Of a stretch of 64,000 bases of DNA, positions 10,801 through 21,949 are shown one piece after another. Where the stretch lies: positions 1,384,739,723 to 1,384,803,722 of the forward strand of contig OX336388.2 of the NCBI GenBank assembly GCA_946902985.2. The letters run 5' to 3'. Numbering within the stretch: the stretch's first letter is position 1; every line of letters begins with the position of its first letter. This stretch comes from Meconema thalassinum (taxonomy: Eukaryota > Arthropoda > Insecta > Orthoptera > Tettigoniidae). The notes beneath the pieces are model-generated. The model saw nothing but the letters and a program-made list of their open reading frames with translations. It had not been told where the DNA came from and made no database searches. Position numbers and translations under genes: made by a program.

Positions 10801-13055
10801 GCTTACTGGCAGCGTATTAGTTACGTGTATACTGGAGAAGAACTTGAGAACAGACTGAAGACAACTCGCTTGGTCTGCACTGCTCCCCCTTATAAAGGCT
10901 TCTCGTAAAAACTAGTCCACCGGACATACTGGTGCGACTCCTTCCTTGAAATAATACATTTTCAGCCGAAATGACATATACACCTTGTTTATTTACTTGT
11001 GGAGGTTTCATAAACATTCGCGTGCCGGCGATCGCTTCGGCCAATTAATTACAATTAATTGCCTTATTCCATCGCGTCAGGACGCCGCCATGGTGATTCC
11101 CCTCTGGCTGGTCACCAAATCACTCCTCTCGAGCGTAGGCTCGGTGTTAACACGCTCATTTAGAGATATAGGCTTTAATTTAGGTGTCAGATCCCTCCTA
11201 AATTATCTCTTCTTGAATATATTCACCTGGGTGTACATTTCACTCCATTTCAATGCTCCACTTGGCTGTAATTAATTAATTTCCGTGGGCAGTCATCCCC
11301 ACCATAGGTTCCATCGTTGTCAAGCGGTGAATACCCGAGTCATTAATTTTGAGCTGTCTGCTCGGTCCAGACAAAAGTAGTTCCCTCGGCGCCTACTATC
11401 TTCACCCACTTGCCAACTCCAATTAGTAAAACGTCAAACTGGCCTGCTTTCGTTCTTGTATGCTTCGAAAACGTATATTTGCTTGCATTTGCTTTCAATT
11501 CTTCACCTTAAACTGCTATGATATTCACATACTGGCCGTGAAATCATGCTACATTATTATATGTCATTATTTAACGCATTGCTCTTCGGGTTCCCTAAAC
11601 CTGTTCCCCCTCAGAGATCAATGGTTCGATTCTAGTTAGAATCATGTGCATGGTCTTCTCTGATAAGACCTGAGTTCGATGCCAATCTACCGTGACCGAT
11701 TGGGCACAGTACAAACGTCCAATATCCTAGTAAGAAGTATTAGACTAAAATTAACAGCGTGCCAGCGCGTGACGTCATATTATACACACGTCCTTGTCTC
11801 CTCTTTCTACTCGCCCCCAGAGAAATTTTACCCTCCATGACCGTCTTTCTCTTTCGATCTGGTCCTCATGACGTCATTTACTGAAACATTACTTGCAACT
11901 TCTTGACATTTCGGAGTAATTGTATTAGATTTACAAGGCATAGTGCTGATTATATTAATGGCATAGAGTAGGGAGGCAGGGCAGGAAATGACTAAGAAGG
12001 TGAGAATGCCCCTGACTGATGGAGGACAAGGATAAGAAAGATGGAATATATATGGTTTGAATAAAATATGCAGGAGATATGATGTTGCAGGAAAAGATAT
12101 CACCTTGATCCTTTTTTTTTCCTGCAAATGGAGAGCTAGGTAAAAATGAAAACCACAGGATTGAAGCTGGCTGGATGAACTGCAAACTAATATCAGAAGT
12201 GTTCTATGACCGGGTTTCGGAATATCCACCAAAGGGGAGATCTTGATGTCAGTAGTGAGGCCTGCAATTATATGTCAATGAGACTTTGGGCCAAGAAGGT
12301 GGCATATGAAAAGAGTTAGTGGTAGCGGAATGTTGGTATGATGGGAAAGACAAGACGTAATAGGATGACGAATGAAAGGAACAGAAAGAGGTACAGATGT
12401 CTAAGGAAATGCAATATAGGCTATAGGAGTAAGGGCAAGTTGTAAGGACAGATGAGTGCTACGATGGAAGAAGAACGAGCAGCTTACTGTAGAATGGTAG
12501 CTTTACAAGAAGCAGACGGCAATTGACGGGGAGATTGTTGGATTGCGTCGAGAAAGACTTGAGATGGAGAGGAATGAGAGAGATAGAGAGGTGTGCACGA
12601 TACAAAAGAGTGGAAAAATGTGAAAGAGCAATTGCGACACCATGTAATGGAAAAAGCTGAACAAGAAAAAGTAGACGAATGAGATTTGTTCTACCATTAT
12701 AGTTCTCTTCTAAACACACCACTAGTGTAATCAATCGGTCTGAAGCATGCTCCACTATCCAAATGAGTAGCAGCCCACTCGCAAATCAGGCATCAAATTG
12801 ACTCTACTGAGGGAGGAAATTCCCTCGGTTTTTCCACACTCACTTCGAGCAAGTGACGGGTTAGTAAACTATTTATTTTGAATCCTTAGACACCTAGCTC
12901 TGTCCTGTATCAATCTGTTACTGTTGTACACAAGAGCTAGACGACCTCACTGCCCCGCCCAATGACTGACATAAAATTCGTTCTACATATTACTAGAGAC
13001 ACCTTGTTATCGAACAAAATCTACAAATACACGGCCGGTGGTGTTTCGGATGTAG
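7831..13055. other. Long unassigned region
   Basis: About 5.2 kb without a recognisable gene. Open frames at 9373-9660 (95 codons, plus), 10985-11275 (96, plus) and 11828-12232 (134, minus) show no domain I recognise and are within chance length. A B-box-like 'ggttcgattct' near 11624 suggests a decayed SINE. The plus strand from about 12230 to 12680 is unusually purine-rich. No convincing promoter or splice structure is visible. Confidence 0.45.
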
Positions 13056-13145
13056 ACAGTCTGTGGTGTAGTTGGTTCTCCTGCTTGATCAGAATGTAGG
13101 GGACATGGGTTCAATTAACAACATTTACAACTTTTACACTTCAAA
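13056..13145 (+). repeat. Possible SINE head remnant
   Basis: An A-box-like 'tgtggtgtagttggttctc' (near 13070) is followed about 40 bases later by a degenerate B-box 'gggttcaatta'. Spacing fits a tRNA-derived SINE head, but no body or partner copy is seen. Confidence 0.3.
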
Positions 13146-13228
13146 GTAACTTATGTTCAAATTAAGAGAGGCTAAAATTTGAAATAATGCCTATGAATAT
13201 TAAATCAGCGTGCAATTCATAAAAGAGA

Positions 13229-13372
13229 GTGACTGCTACGCTCGCTAAGGCATGGTGTTAGGCCATAAGACCATATATCTGTGGACTCAATAGACCATCC
13301 TTGAAATGGTTTTCCGTAGTTTCCCATTTTAAACTTCAGGCAAATGCCGGGACGGTAACTTGTGATAAAAAA
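13229..13372 (+). repeat. SINE family D, internally deleted fragment
   Basis: Starts 'gtgactgctacgctcgctaagg', like the intact copy at 22309-22681, but lacks the B-box segment, then resumes with 'ccttgaaatggttttccg' and 'caggcaaatgccgggacggta'. It ends in a short A run. Non-coding, decayed. Confidence 0.7.
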
Positions 13373-13889
13373 AAGTCCTCTCGGCACGCCGGAAGGCGGA
13401 GGTAGATTTCACCGGACAAACTTGGGGATAGGCGAAAATAGGCAGAATATGGAAGTTTTCGTAGAAGGATCAGACCTCATTTATTGAGTGAAAGTATTTT
13501 ATAATTGGAGATCAATTAACTTTGTTTTTCGTCATTTTATGCATATTTTAAACATTTTATTGTCTTATGATGACGGTAACCTTCTTGTCATTTGGAGTCC
13601 ATTTTTATACTTGTGGTCACACTGTCCTTATGCAAGGATTCGACACTGATGTGTAACTATGTAACGGTCTGTTACCTCTTCACGCAAAATTATATCTCCC
13701 GCAGAGATGTTGGTTGGTTCCTCAGTTTAGGGGCTGCGACAACGCGGTCATGTAACCCCGTGTACTTTGGGTGAGTGTAGAATCTGTCTGATAAACGGTG
13801 TGAATTGTGATGGCTGTATTAGTCTGTAATACAGGTAAGGAATGCAGACGCTCAATTTCAAGCAGTAGTTCCTAATGTTGCTACCAGAT

Positions 13890-14090
13890 ACTACCGTCAA
13901 CGACACCTAGCTGTGAACTTGGCTACTAGATGCCACCGCAATCAGCAAATCGCAACGAACGTTGGAACCCCCCTCCAAAGGAAAGCATACTGAGGGATTT
14001 TTAGCGCTCTTAAAAAATCCGACGACTTTGGCCGGCATAAAAGTTCAGCATGCTACCAGTTACGTCACCGAAGCCGCTTCACACTTAGTC
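13890..14090 (-). repeat. SINE family A, copy 2 (5' part)
   Basis: Reverse complement matches the head and body of the copy at 138-550: the A-box region 'ctggtagcatgctgaac', the segment after the B-box and the 'ggtggcatctagtagccaag' body. The B-box itself is damaged ('gccggccaaagtcg'). Lies inside tandem unit 1. Confidence 0.7.
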
Positions 14091-14812
14091 AGATGGAAAT
14101 CTGAATCTGATCTCGCGCAAGTGCGCTGTCATGGCAACGTCTGATGGCTCATCCCTCATCAATTTAGTAGTGTTGCCATGGCAACCACTATAGCTCTTGG
14201 CATTTTCTTATAATTCGGAAATCATTTTTCTCATCCCTTGGCGTAATGGTGGGTCATATCAAAAATTCTTTCAGACAAAAGTTTTAGGTAATTATTAGGG
14301 GAATATTGTCCATTTTGTACGGTTTTGATATTGTGCCTATTAAGAGAGATATGATTAATGTTTCCCGAAAAATCCACTATTCAATGGTTGGTACTATAAA
14401 AAACTCTTCAAACATAAATTTTTGAGCTTTATCCGACACATTGTATGAACTTTGAACGGATTCGATATTTCACATATTAAGAGAGTTATAGCAATATTTC
14501 ATTTTTTCGAAAAAAGTCCCCCATTTTCATCCCCTTCGACCGATTTAGCCCAGTAACGAACTTGACCGAGATTTTATGGGTATACATATTCGGTAAAAAA
14601 TTCAAAGTGATTGGTGCAAAATTACGGCAGTTATCATGTCCACAAGAAACTGATATATATATATATATACATAAATTATATATAAACTTTTGAACTGACG
14701 GTGGTTTTGGGGTCTGGGGGATGTGAAACGCGAAGATATGTCGAAATTTTCCGGAAATCGAAACATGGTACCCATTGCAATAGTTTGCATTCTAATGAAA
14801 TCTACCTATAAT

Positions 14813-15045
14813 ACTACCATCAACGACACCTAGCTGTGAACTTGGCTACTAGATGCCACCGGAACCATCAACTCGCAACGAACGTTGGAACTTCCCCTCC
14901 GAAGGACTGCAAACTCAGGGTTTTTAGCGCTCTTAGTAAATCCAACGACTTCAGCCGGGTTTGAACCCGCGACCTTGGGCATAGAAGTTCAGCATGCTAC
15001 CAGTTCCGATACCGAAGTCGCTTCGCACAGGCAGATGGAAAACTG
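14813..15045 (-). repeat. SINE family A, copy 3 (5' part)
   Basis: Same as copy 2 but retains the B-box (reverse complement 'gggttcaaacccgg' near 14960). It occupies the equivalent place in tandem unit 2, so this insertion predates the tandem duplication. Confidence 0.75.
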
Positions 15046-15895
15046 AATGTTATCTCGTGCAGTGGCGTTGTCATAGCAACTGCTGATGGCTCATCCCTTA
15101 TCAATTAAAAGTAAAGTTGTCATGGCAACCTCTCTTGGCTCTTGGCATTTTCTTATAATTTAAATTATTTTGCTCACCCCGTAGCGAAATGGTGGGTCAT
15201 ATCAAAAATTCTTTCAGACAAAAGTTTTAGGTAATTATTAGAGGAATATTCTTCATTTTGTACGGTTTTGATATTGTGCCTATTAACAAAGATATGATTA
15301 ATATTTACCGAAAAACCCACTTTTTCCCGCCCCTTTGGTCAATGGTTGGTGCTATCAATAACTTTTCAAACATAATTTTTAAGGCCTTGTCCGACACATA
15401 GTATGAACTTTGAATGGATTCAATATTTCAGATATTAAGAGAGTTATAGCGATATTTCACTTTTTCGAAAAAAAGCCTCCCATTTTCACCCCCTTTGACC
15501 GATTTTGTCCATTAACGAACTCGACCGAGATTTTAAGGGGATACATATTATGTAAAAAATTCAAAGTGATTGGTTAAAAATTACGGCAGTTATCGTGTCC
15601 ACAAGAAACTGATATACATATATACATAAATTATATATAAACTTTTGAATTGACGGTGGTTTTGAGGTCTGGGGGATGTGAAACGCGAAGATATGTCGAA
15701 ATTTTCCGGAAGTCGAAACATGGGACCCATTGCAATAGTTAGCTTTCTAATGAAATCTACCTAAAACAGCCACTTTCTTCCAACTCCTTACTCAGTTTCA
15801 ATCAGCTCTCATGAACTCCTTTGATGAGGTGACGTCAGTGGGGCATCCAACAGTAAATCAACTTGTCACGTACAAAATCATCACATTTCATCCTA

Positions 15896-15942
15896 CACAC
15901 ATCAAAAAAAGTTTTGCATCACCTCGGTTCCCAGATCTCCGG
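15896..15942 (+). repeat. Left terminal inverted repeat of Tc1 element
   Basis: The first 36 bases match the reverse complement of 17325-17360 exactly, including a seven-A run; similarity extends to about base 47. Confidence 0.95.
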
Positions 15943-16139
15943 CATATAGACGTTGACTGTGTATATTGTATCCAAGATACAGTCCCTTTGACTGTTCATA
16001 GATGTCACTAAAACTGCTCAAAGATGTAAACAACCATGCATGAGCAGGGCCTATTAGACGGAGGGGGTACGACAGCCGATCAGTTCCAGTCATTCCACCA
16101 GGACGAAGGTACGCTGCTCATGTTGTCTGTAGTTCTACC

Positions 16140-17165
16140 ATGCCTAGAAGGTCAATACCGCAGTTCGATCGCGTCCGCATTGTTACTTTGTGTCAAGAAG
16201 GGCTCTCAACAAGGGAAGTTTCCAGGCGTCTCAGAGTGAACCAAAGCGATGTTGTTCGGACATGGAGGAGGTACAGAGATACAGGAACTGTCGATGACAG
16301 GCCTCGCTCAGGCCGCCCAAGGGCTACTACTGTAGTGGATGACCGCTACTTACGGATTGCCGCTCGGAGGAACCCTGACAGCAATGCCACCATGTTGAAT
16401 AATGCGTTTCGTTCAGCCACAGGACGTCGTGTTTCAAATCAAACTGTGCGCAATAGGCTGCATGATGCGCAACTTCACTCCCGACGTCCATGGCGAGGTC
16501 CAGCTTTGCAACCCCGACACCATGCAGCGCGGTACAGATGGGCCCAACAACATGCTGAATGGACCCCACGGAATTGGCATCACGTTCTCTTCACCGATGA
16601 GTGTCGCATATGCCTTCAACCAGACAATCGTCGGAGACGTGTTTGGAGGCACCCTGGTCAGGCTGAACGTCTTAGACACACTGTCCAGCGAGTGCAGCAA
16701 GGTGGTGGTTCCCTGATGTTTTGGGGTGGCATTATGTGGGGCCGACGTACGCCACTGGTGGTCATGGAAGGCTCCGAAACGGCTTTACGATACCTGAATG
16801 ACATCCTCCGACCCATAGTGCAACCATATCGGCAGAATATTGGAGAGGCATTTGTCTTCATGGACGACAATTCTCGACCTCATCGTGCACATCTTGTGAA
16901 TGCGTTCCTTCAAGATAACGACATCGCTCGACTACAGTGGCCAGCATGTTCGCCAGACATGAACCCTATCGAACATGCCTGGGATATGTTGAAAAGGGCT
17001 GTTTATGGACGTCTTGACCCACCAACCACTCTGAGAGATTTACGCCGAATTGTCGTTGAGGAGTGGGACAATTTGGACCAACAGTGTCTTGATGAACTTG
17101 TGGATAGTATGCCACGACGAATACAGGCATGCATCAATGCAAGAGGACGTGCTACTGGGTATTAG
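16140..17165 (+). CDS. Tc1-family transposase (DD34E), intact
   Basis: Predicted 341-residue transposase that would cut and paste its own element at TA dinucleotides, acting in the nucleus. The N-terminal ~110 residues form a paired-like double helix-turn-helix (LSTREVSRRL at ~22-31; a GRPR linker motif, 'RSGRPRAT', at ~55-63; then the second HTH). The catalytic core follows: D in LFTDECR (~153), D in FMDDNSRPH (~245) and E in SPDMNPIEHAWD (~280), with 34 residues between the second D and the E. Family length is ~340, so it is complete. The ATG at 16140 gives the conserved 'PRRSIPQFDR' start. No neighbour depends on it. No introns or stops. GC is higher than the flanks, consistent with recent arrival. 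Confidence 0.95.
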   Translation: MPRRSIPQFDRVRIVTLCQEGLSTREVSRRLRVNQSDVVRTWRRYRDTGTVDDRPRSGRPRATTVVDDRYLRIAARRNPDSNATMLNNAFRSATGRRVSNQTVRNRLHDAQLHSRRPWRGPALQPRHHAARYRWAQQHAEWTPRNWHHVLFTDECRICLQPDNRRRRVWRHPGQAERLRHTVQRVQQGGGSLMFWGGIMWGRRTPLVVMEGSETALRYLNDILRPIVQPYRQNIGEAFVFMDDNSRPHRAHLVNAFLQDNDIARLQWPACSPDMNPIEHAWDMLKRAVYGRLDPPTTLRDLRRIVVEEWDNLDQQCLDELVDSMPRRIQACINARGRATGY

Positions 17166-17313
17166 AGGTAGTGGTGTGTACTGCAATCTGGACCACAAAT
17201 GCTGAAAGTCTAGCTGTATGATGGTACAACATGCAATGTGTGGGTCTCATGAGCAATAAAACGAGCTGAAATGTTGTTTGTGTTGATCTCTATTCCCTTT
17301 GTATTTAAAGGTT

Positions 17314-17360
17314 CCGGAACTCTTGGAACCGAGGTGATGCAAAACTTTTTTTGATGTGTG
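17314..17360 (-). repeat. Right terminal inverted repeat of Tc1 element
   Basis: Reverse complement of the left end; followed directly by the TA target duplication at 17361-17362. Confidence 0.95.
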
Positions 17361-17624
17361 TATTTCATTCCAGTAGGAATGATAAGGGGTAGACAAATAA
17401 GAAATAAACACTACATAATTCTGAGATAAATTTGTTTGACTGATGGATGCCCTTTACAAATGAAATTGCTGAAGGTAACAATATTCGAGTGAATAATCGT
17501 GTTGATCAAATAGGCACGAGTGCTTCAAGTAATAGCTCTAGTTTTAATGTAAGGGTAGCTCAACACTGAAGTTATTTCTTAAACGTTATCCTATTGGTTG
17601 CTATTTTTAGCCAATTTTCATTTA

Positions 17625-20212
17625 TGAAAGAAAATAGGCTTATGAGATCGCCTTTCGTCCGTGTGTGTGTGTTTGTGTGCCTATGTGTGCGTGTGTGTCC
17701 CTAATAAAATATGAACGGCCTAAGCGATTTCAATGAAACTCGGCACGTGCATAATACTACCACGTCTGACCCCCACCATGCCCTTTAAATTTTATTACGT
17801 CTCACCAATCCAACATATGTGACATTTAATAACCTGTTAAGATCAAAACGAACATAGCAGCCACGCAAATTTAAAACATTTAAATACACTTTTCTCGCGA
17901 TTTAACCTTCCGAGCCCAGTGAAACATGGTACGCAAATATCTATGCACATTGTTACGCATTGACTTCTAATTAAGTTTAATTGTTTACATAACCTCAAAA
18001 TGGCGCCTGTGCGAAATTTTCAAATTAAGTTCTTTTTTGTTGTGTCCTAATAATGCGATCAAAGTCAACGTTTGAATAATGAACCTACGCAACAATCGTC
18101 ATCTAATAGTACATAACTCTATGATCTACATATATAACATCCAGTATGGAGACCATCCGAAATATTTAGATGGTTCTGAATATTGTGATGGTTATTATTC
18201 ATCTGATGGGAGTGAATCAGCACCACAACAAGTTCCACAGTTGGACAACTAGAAGTAATGGTCATTCACCCGAAGTACTGTGTTGAAACCACTATAGACC
18301 TTTATACCGGATGGGCGCCATCGTGTCCTATTACCCTTAGAACATCGAAATATTCATATAATCAGACTTACCATTATATACCTCAGCTATATAGACTCTT
18401 ATAACTCAGCCCGTGGGGAAACATCCAGCTTCCAACCAAAATGATATGTACTAAGAGAGGACAGGTTCGGTATTATAGCTAATTCTATCTACAAGAATTA
18501 AACACGAAAACTGTATTTAATGAAATTGAATTTAATTATAATAAAAAGATCACTTATAAAACACATGCTAATGGAAGACGTAGAATTTACTATTAACTTG
18601 GTGGCTAAATCAAGACGAATATTACTTTAACTTATTGCAGAATTAAAATGAATTTACAGTTACTTTGCCCAACGAAAGAATTTGAAATGAAAAACAGAGA
18701 GATATGTCTTAATGTCATTTACGCTCACCAGTGCTCATTTCATGGGAGTTTATGCTCAACCTCGAGCAAATCTTTTGTCTTCTGTACGAGATCGTCGTCA
18801 TCTTCTTGAAAATTCTTGATATGTAAAATGCGTCAGATGAAGATCTACCTTCAAGAATCCCATTTATGACAACAGCCGAAGACACAATTGTTATCATCAA
18901 TATGCGTGAACGAGATATGTCCCCAGCATACTGCAACTGTAATAGTTTATGAGCTTAGAGATGCTCAAAAGTAGACTAGACTGACCTTCAACATGATAAT
19001 CGAATCTGACTAACGAAAAAGAATCAAATGCAGTGACTCTCCGTCCCCGGGTTGAGTCTTTTAAAACTTCATGACATCCCTTTCTCCAGCACCCCCTCAC
19101 ACGTGGTCGTAGGCCAATCTCTTCTTGCGATGCCGACCCCAAATCTCCCACTCCATCAAATTGGGTTCTCATCAACGTTCTAATTTGCTCAGGAGTAGCG
19201 TGGATACGATTCTGGGAATTGCAGGTCTTATAGCCAAATGAGGATATGCTGTACGTCAAAAGCCTTGCTTCCCTTGTCCTCAGTAATCTTGACCTCACAT
19301 GAACCAAGTTCGTGGAAAAGCGCCTCAGAGAAGCGTCAGTTCTTGTCTGCTCCAATTCTGGGAAAGCGCCCCGCTGTGCGTATCTTCGAGAATAACTTGA
19401 GTTGCAACATCTACTCTGCCTCACTAAATGACTTAACATCTCTGTTCCTGCTCGATTTTGCCCTCGCGCTAAATTTATAGTATTCGTTTATCGAAAATCT
19501 TCCATTAGCTCCAATTGAATATAAACATAATAAAATACCCTCTCCTTCCATATAAATTTATATCAAAAATAATTACAATAAAAAGTTAAAATTAAAATTA
19601 CGGGGGTGGTTATTATGTATCCCAACGTTCATGTAGGTTGATTAAATATTACAGCACCTACTATGGAAATATCTCAATATCTACTAATCTGAGACAGAAA
19701 TAAAACAAAACTTTTGTATCTTCATAAAGGCTATCAACGTAAGTTCACCTATGAGACTTTCAATAACTTGATGAGCATAAAACCAACATGGCGGTGACGC
19801 GAAATATTTAATATTTAAGTTTCTTGTGATTTAACCATCCGAGTGCACTGAAACTTGTTACGGTAAATACTTATACAAATGTTCATGCAATGACATCTAA
19901 TTTATTCCAATTGTCTTCATGACCACAAGATGGCGGCTGTGCGACATTTTTAAATCTCGTTTTTATTTCTTCTCCAATCATTCGACTGAAGTTTGAATAG
20001 TGCACCTTAGCAATAATCTTCATGTAATAGTACATGACTCTATGGTGTACATATATAAAAATCCCATGGTGACCATCCACAATATTTTGACAGTTCTCAA
20101 TATCTACCAATCTATTACAACAATCAAACTGAAATTTTGATATGTTGGTAGAGGCAATTAACATAAGTAGGATGTATGAAAATAGGTCTTAGTTCTTCAC
20201 GGAACTACTTGT
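17625..20212 (-). repeat. Dispersed repeat family C, copy 2 (interrupted)
   Basis: The left end 'aaaataggcttatgagatcg' with a GT-rich tract and the right end 'cttcacggaactacttgt' match, in reverse, the ends of the copy at 36870-44398. Recognisable family blocks occupy 17625-18190 and 19590-20212; the middle is foreign. Internal 'gccatcttg/gccatgttgg' sub-blocks repeat. No terminal inverted repeats, no coding sequence; class unknown. Confidence 0.75.
18190..19590. other. Unidentified insert within family C copy 2
   Basis: About 1.4 kb with no match elsewhere in the window. It contains a minus-strand open frame (18897-19439, 180 codons) and an overlapping plus-strand one (19238-19480, 80 codons). 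Neither shows a recognisable domain; the longer has a stretch with 'PEQIRTLMRTQFDG' but nothing diagnostic. It could be part of an unknown transposon or a host fragment. Confidence 0.35.
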
Positions 20213-20850
20213 TCAGTGTTGCTTACGTAATCGAAATGTTTAAACTTTCTGTCTGTCAACACGATTGTACCAAATTGTAAAGGGTGTTTTCCTAATCCTG
20301 AAAGAAAAAGTACTTGAGATGAATGGTATACCCTTGAACAATCAGTTTCAATCGTCGAACTGAATAATATTAAATATAATTTCTTAAAATTCAATAATTG
20401 TCCTAATGGTTTCATGCTCCAGGAAATAAATTTCATAAATGAAAAATATTAGAGCATGAATATTACACGCCTAAGTATCACCATTGAGTTACGTTTCCGT
20501 GCACGGCTCGCTTCATAACGGAGAACTAAACTACTCAGATGCTTTACTGGTTGTAGTCTCATTCACTGTAACTAAGTGCCTTTGTCGGCTAATGTGCAAT
20601 ATCATCCGAGGCCATGGTACGTACTGGATGGAGGGAAGTGAACTGTTTAAACAGAAATTAACTATTGTAGCAAACTGTTAGAAGCATTATCATATCCCGC
20701 GAGTTACTAAATGTGTTAGTGGTGATTTTGGTTTTAAGAGGAGGAATACCCCGATCATTTTTCCTCAAGTGGCAAGTAATAAATACTTGTTCATCATCGC
20801 AACGTACGTAGTGACCAAATTAAAATATCGTAGTAAAAATAATATTGATG

Positions 20851-20892
<42 letters not shown>

Positions 20893-21105
20893 TATAAAAC
20901 ACTGAGGTACATGCTCCACAAACCACAAGCTTGTAAGCGGCTCATGGTGCCGCTTGCACCAAACTCATTCGAATCGTCTGAATAGTACTCGAAAAATCTT
21001 GCAATTCTTGAATCGTCAACGGAAATATATTAATTTGTTTATAAAGGAATATCTGTTCCCAAAGGAAACAGGATGTTAATTGTCCGATTGAGTTATGTAC
21101 ATTAT
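20213..21105. other. Unassigned stretch with AAT microsatellite
   Basis: No recognised gene. Contains an (AAT)n run at about 20850-20892. The minus-strand open frame 20942-21202 (86 codons) has no motif I can name. Confidence 0.5.
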
Positions 21106-21212
21106 CAAATTCACAATGAAATTTGATAAGAGCCAAATGGTAAACTGGGGCGAAACGCTGGCAACTGTTTTGAGTTAACCGGACCAGTTTATCAAATTTC
21201 ATTGTGAATTTG
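21106..21212. repeat. Perfect 24 bp inverted repeat (hairpin)
   Basis: 21106-21129 is the exact reverse complement of 21189-21212, with a 59 base spacer; weaker pairing continues outward for several bases. It could form a stem-loop in RNA or be a small foldback element. No known family recognised. Confidence 0.75.
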
Positions 21213-21249
21213 TTAATATTGTTTACAAAGAACGTTTAATCAAATAAAC

Positions 21250-21330
21250 ACCAGAACTGTGTCACGTCAAGCCCAGCTAATAGTAACGTCGGGCGGGTAG
21301 TATGTACACATAGGGACCACACACGTAACC
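21250..21330 (+). repeat. Direct repeat left of Helitron H3
   Basis: 'cagaactgtgtcacgt...gcgggtagtatgtacacatagg' is an imperfect direct match to 24708-24790 on the other side of H3. Together they may be remnants of long terminal repeats or of a duplicated target region. Confidence 0.4.
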
Positions 21331-21484
21331 GATCGTAACAAATGAGGATTCAAAAGAAGAGAATTAAAAGCAGCAGGGACGAATTGCGCTTTGATTTCAC
21401 AAAATATCGACAATTTGTATAAAATGTGTGATTAACCACCTATATATATAAAACTCAATGTTGGTTTGTCTGTTTGTTTGTCTG

Positions 21485-21600
21485 TTATTTATACAACTCT
21501 ACACCGTTCCACCGATCTGAACCAAAATTTGTATACTTGCCCTTTGGAACCCAGCGGGTAACACTGTCTACTTTAAATTTCGGACAGACCACTCCATTCA
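21485..21600 (+). repeat. Single copy of the H4 tandem monomer in H3
   Basis: 'ctacaccgttccaccgatct' through 'tttcggacagaccactccat' matches one ~128 bp unit of the array at 49524-50570. H1 and H2 lack it, so H3 has a different Helitron 5' end, spliced to the H1/H2-type body. Confidence 0.85.
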
Positions 21601-21949
21601 GGCCCCTTGACAACATAACTGAAAAGTCACCAAAAATACTCAACTGGGACAAAATATCAAAGTTGTCGCATAAGGACCGGGCATAGCTCATTTTATGCCC
21701 CTCGATACGACAAACAATACTCGGTAAGTCCCTACGGGACAACGAAAAACACATTTTAAGGTCCTTAAACCAACAGTTTCAAAGATATTCACAGAAAACT
21801 ATCTTTACTCTGATAAACTGATGAACTAATGGCAAGTCCGTTTCCATGGCAACACTACCTCAAGGTATGAAATCCGATTTTCTATGTATTCCTGTAGGAG
21901 GCAATGCCAATCCATTTATTATCTTTTTCAAGATATATATAAACACAAT

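Larger units (their letters stand above)
13890..15762. repeat. Tandem duplication, two ~930-950 bp units
   Basis: Unit 1 (13890-14807) and unit 2 (14813-15762) align from 'actacc.tcaacgacacc' to 'taatgaaatctacct' with indels; the starts are 923 bases apart. Each unit carries one reverse-strand SINE A copy, followed by ~720 bases that include two related ~150 base blocks ('tggtgggtcatatcaaaaa' and 'tggttggtactataaaa') and a TA-rich run. Divergence looks like some 5-10 percent by eye, so this is not an assembly artefact of identical sequence. No coding potential. Confidence 0.85.
15896..17360 (+). mobile_element. Complete Tc1-type DNA transposon
   Basis: A 1465 bp element bounded by perfect 36 bp terminal inverted repeats beginning CACACATCAAAAAAAG. 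The inverted match continues to about 47 bases with three mismatches. It is flanked by TA on both sides (15894-15895, 17361-17362), the expected Tc1/mariner target duplication. One open transposase frame lies inside with no disruption. Perfect termini plus an intact frame suggest a recent insertion, potentially autonomous. Confidence 0.95.
15764..17395 (+). repeat. SINE family D copy split by the Tc1 element
   Basis: The 3' half of a family D SINE ('cagccactttcttcc' to 'catttcatccta') stops at 15895 and resumes after the Tc1 element at 17361 with 'tttcattccagtaggaatgataaggggtagacaa', in register with the uninterrupted copy at 22309-22681. The SINE is therefore older than the transposon insertion. 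Confidence 0.8.

Noticed and set aside
11828..12232. 134-codon minus-strand frame as a gene
   Set aside because: No recognisable domain, and a purine/pyrimidine-biased stretch easily gives long chance frames.
12459..12755. 98-codon minus-strand frame
   Set aside because: Composition-driven (L/S/F rich opposite purine-rich DNA), overlapped by another open frame, no motif.
16327..16870. Open frames overlapping the Tc1 transposase in other frames and strand
   Set aside because: Shadows of the conserved transposase coding sequence.
20942..21202. Possible envelope- or gag-type protein remnant
   Set aside because: Only a vague leucine/hydrophobic pattern; no diagnostic motif, and orientation does not fit the nearby direct repeats.
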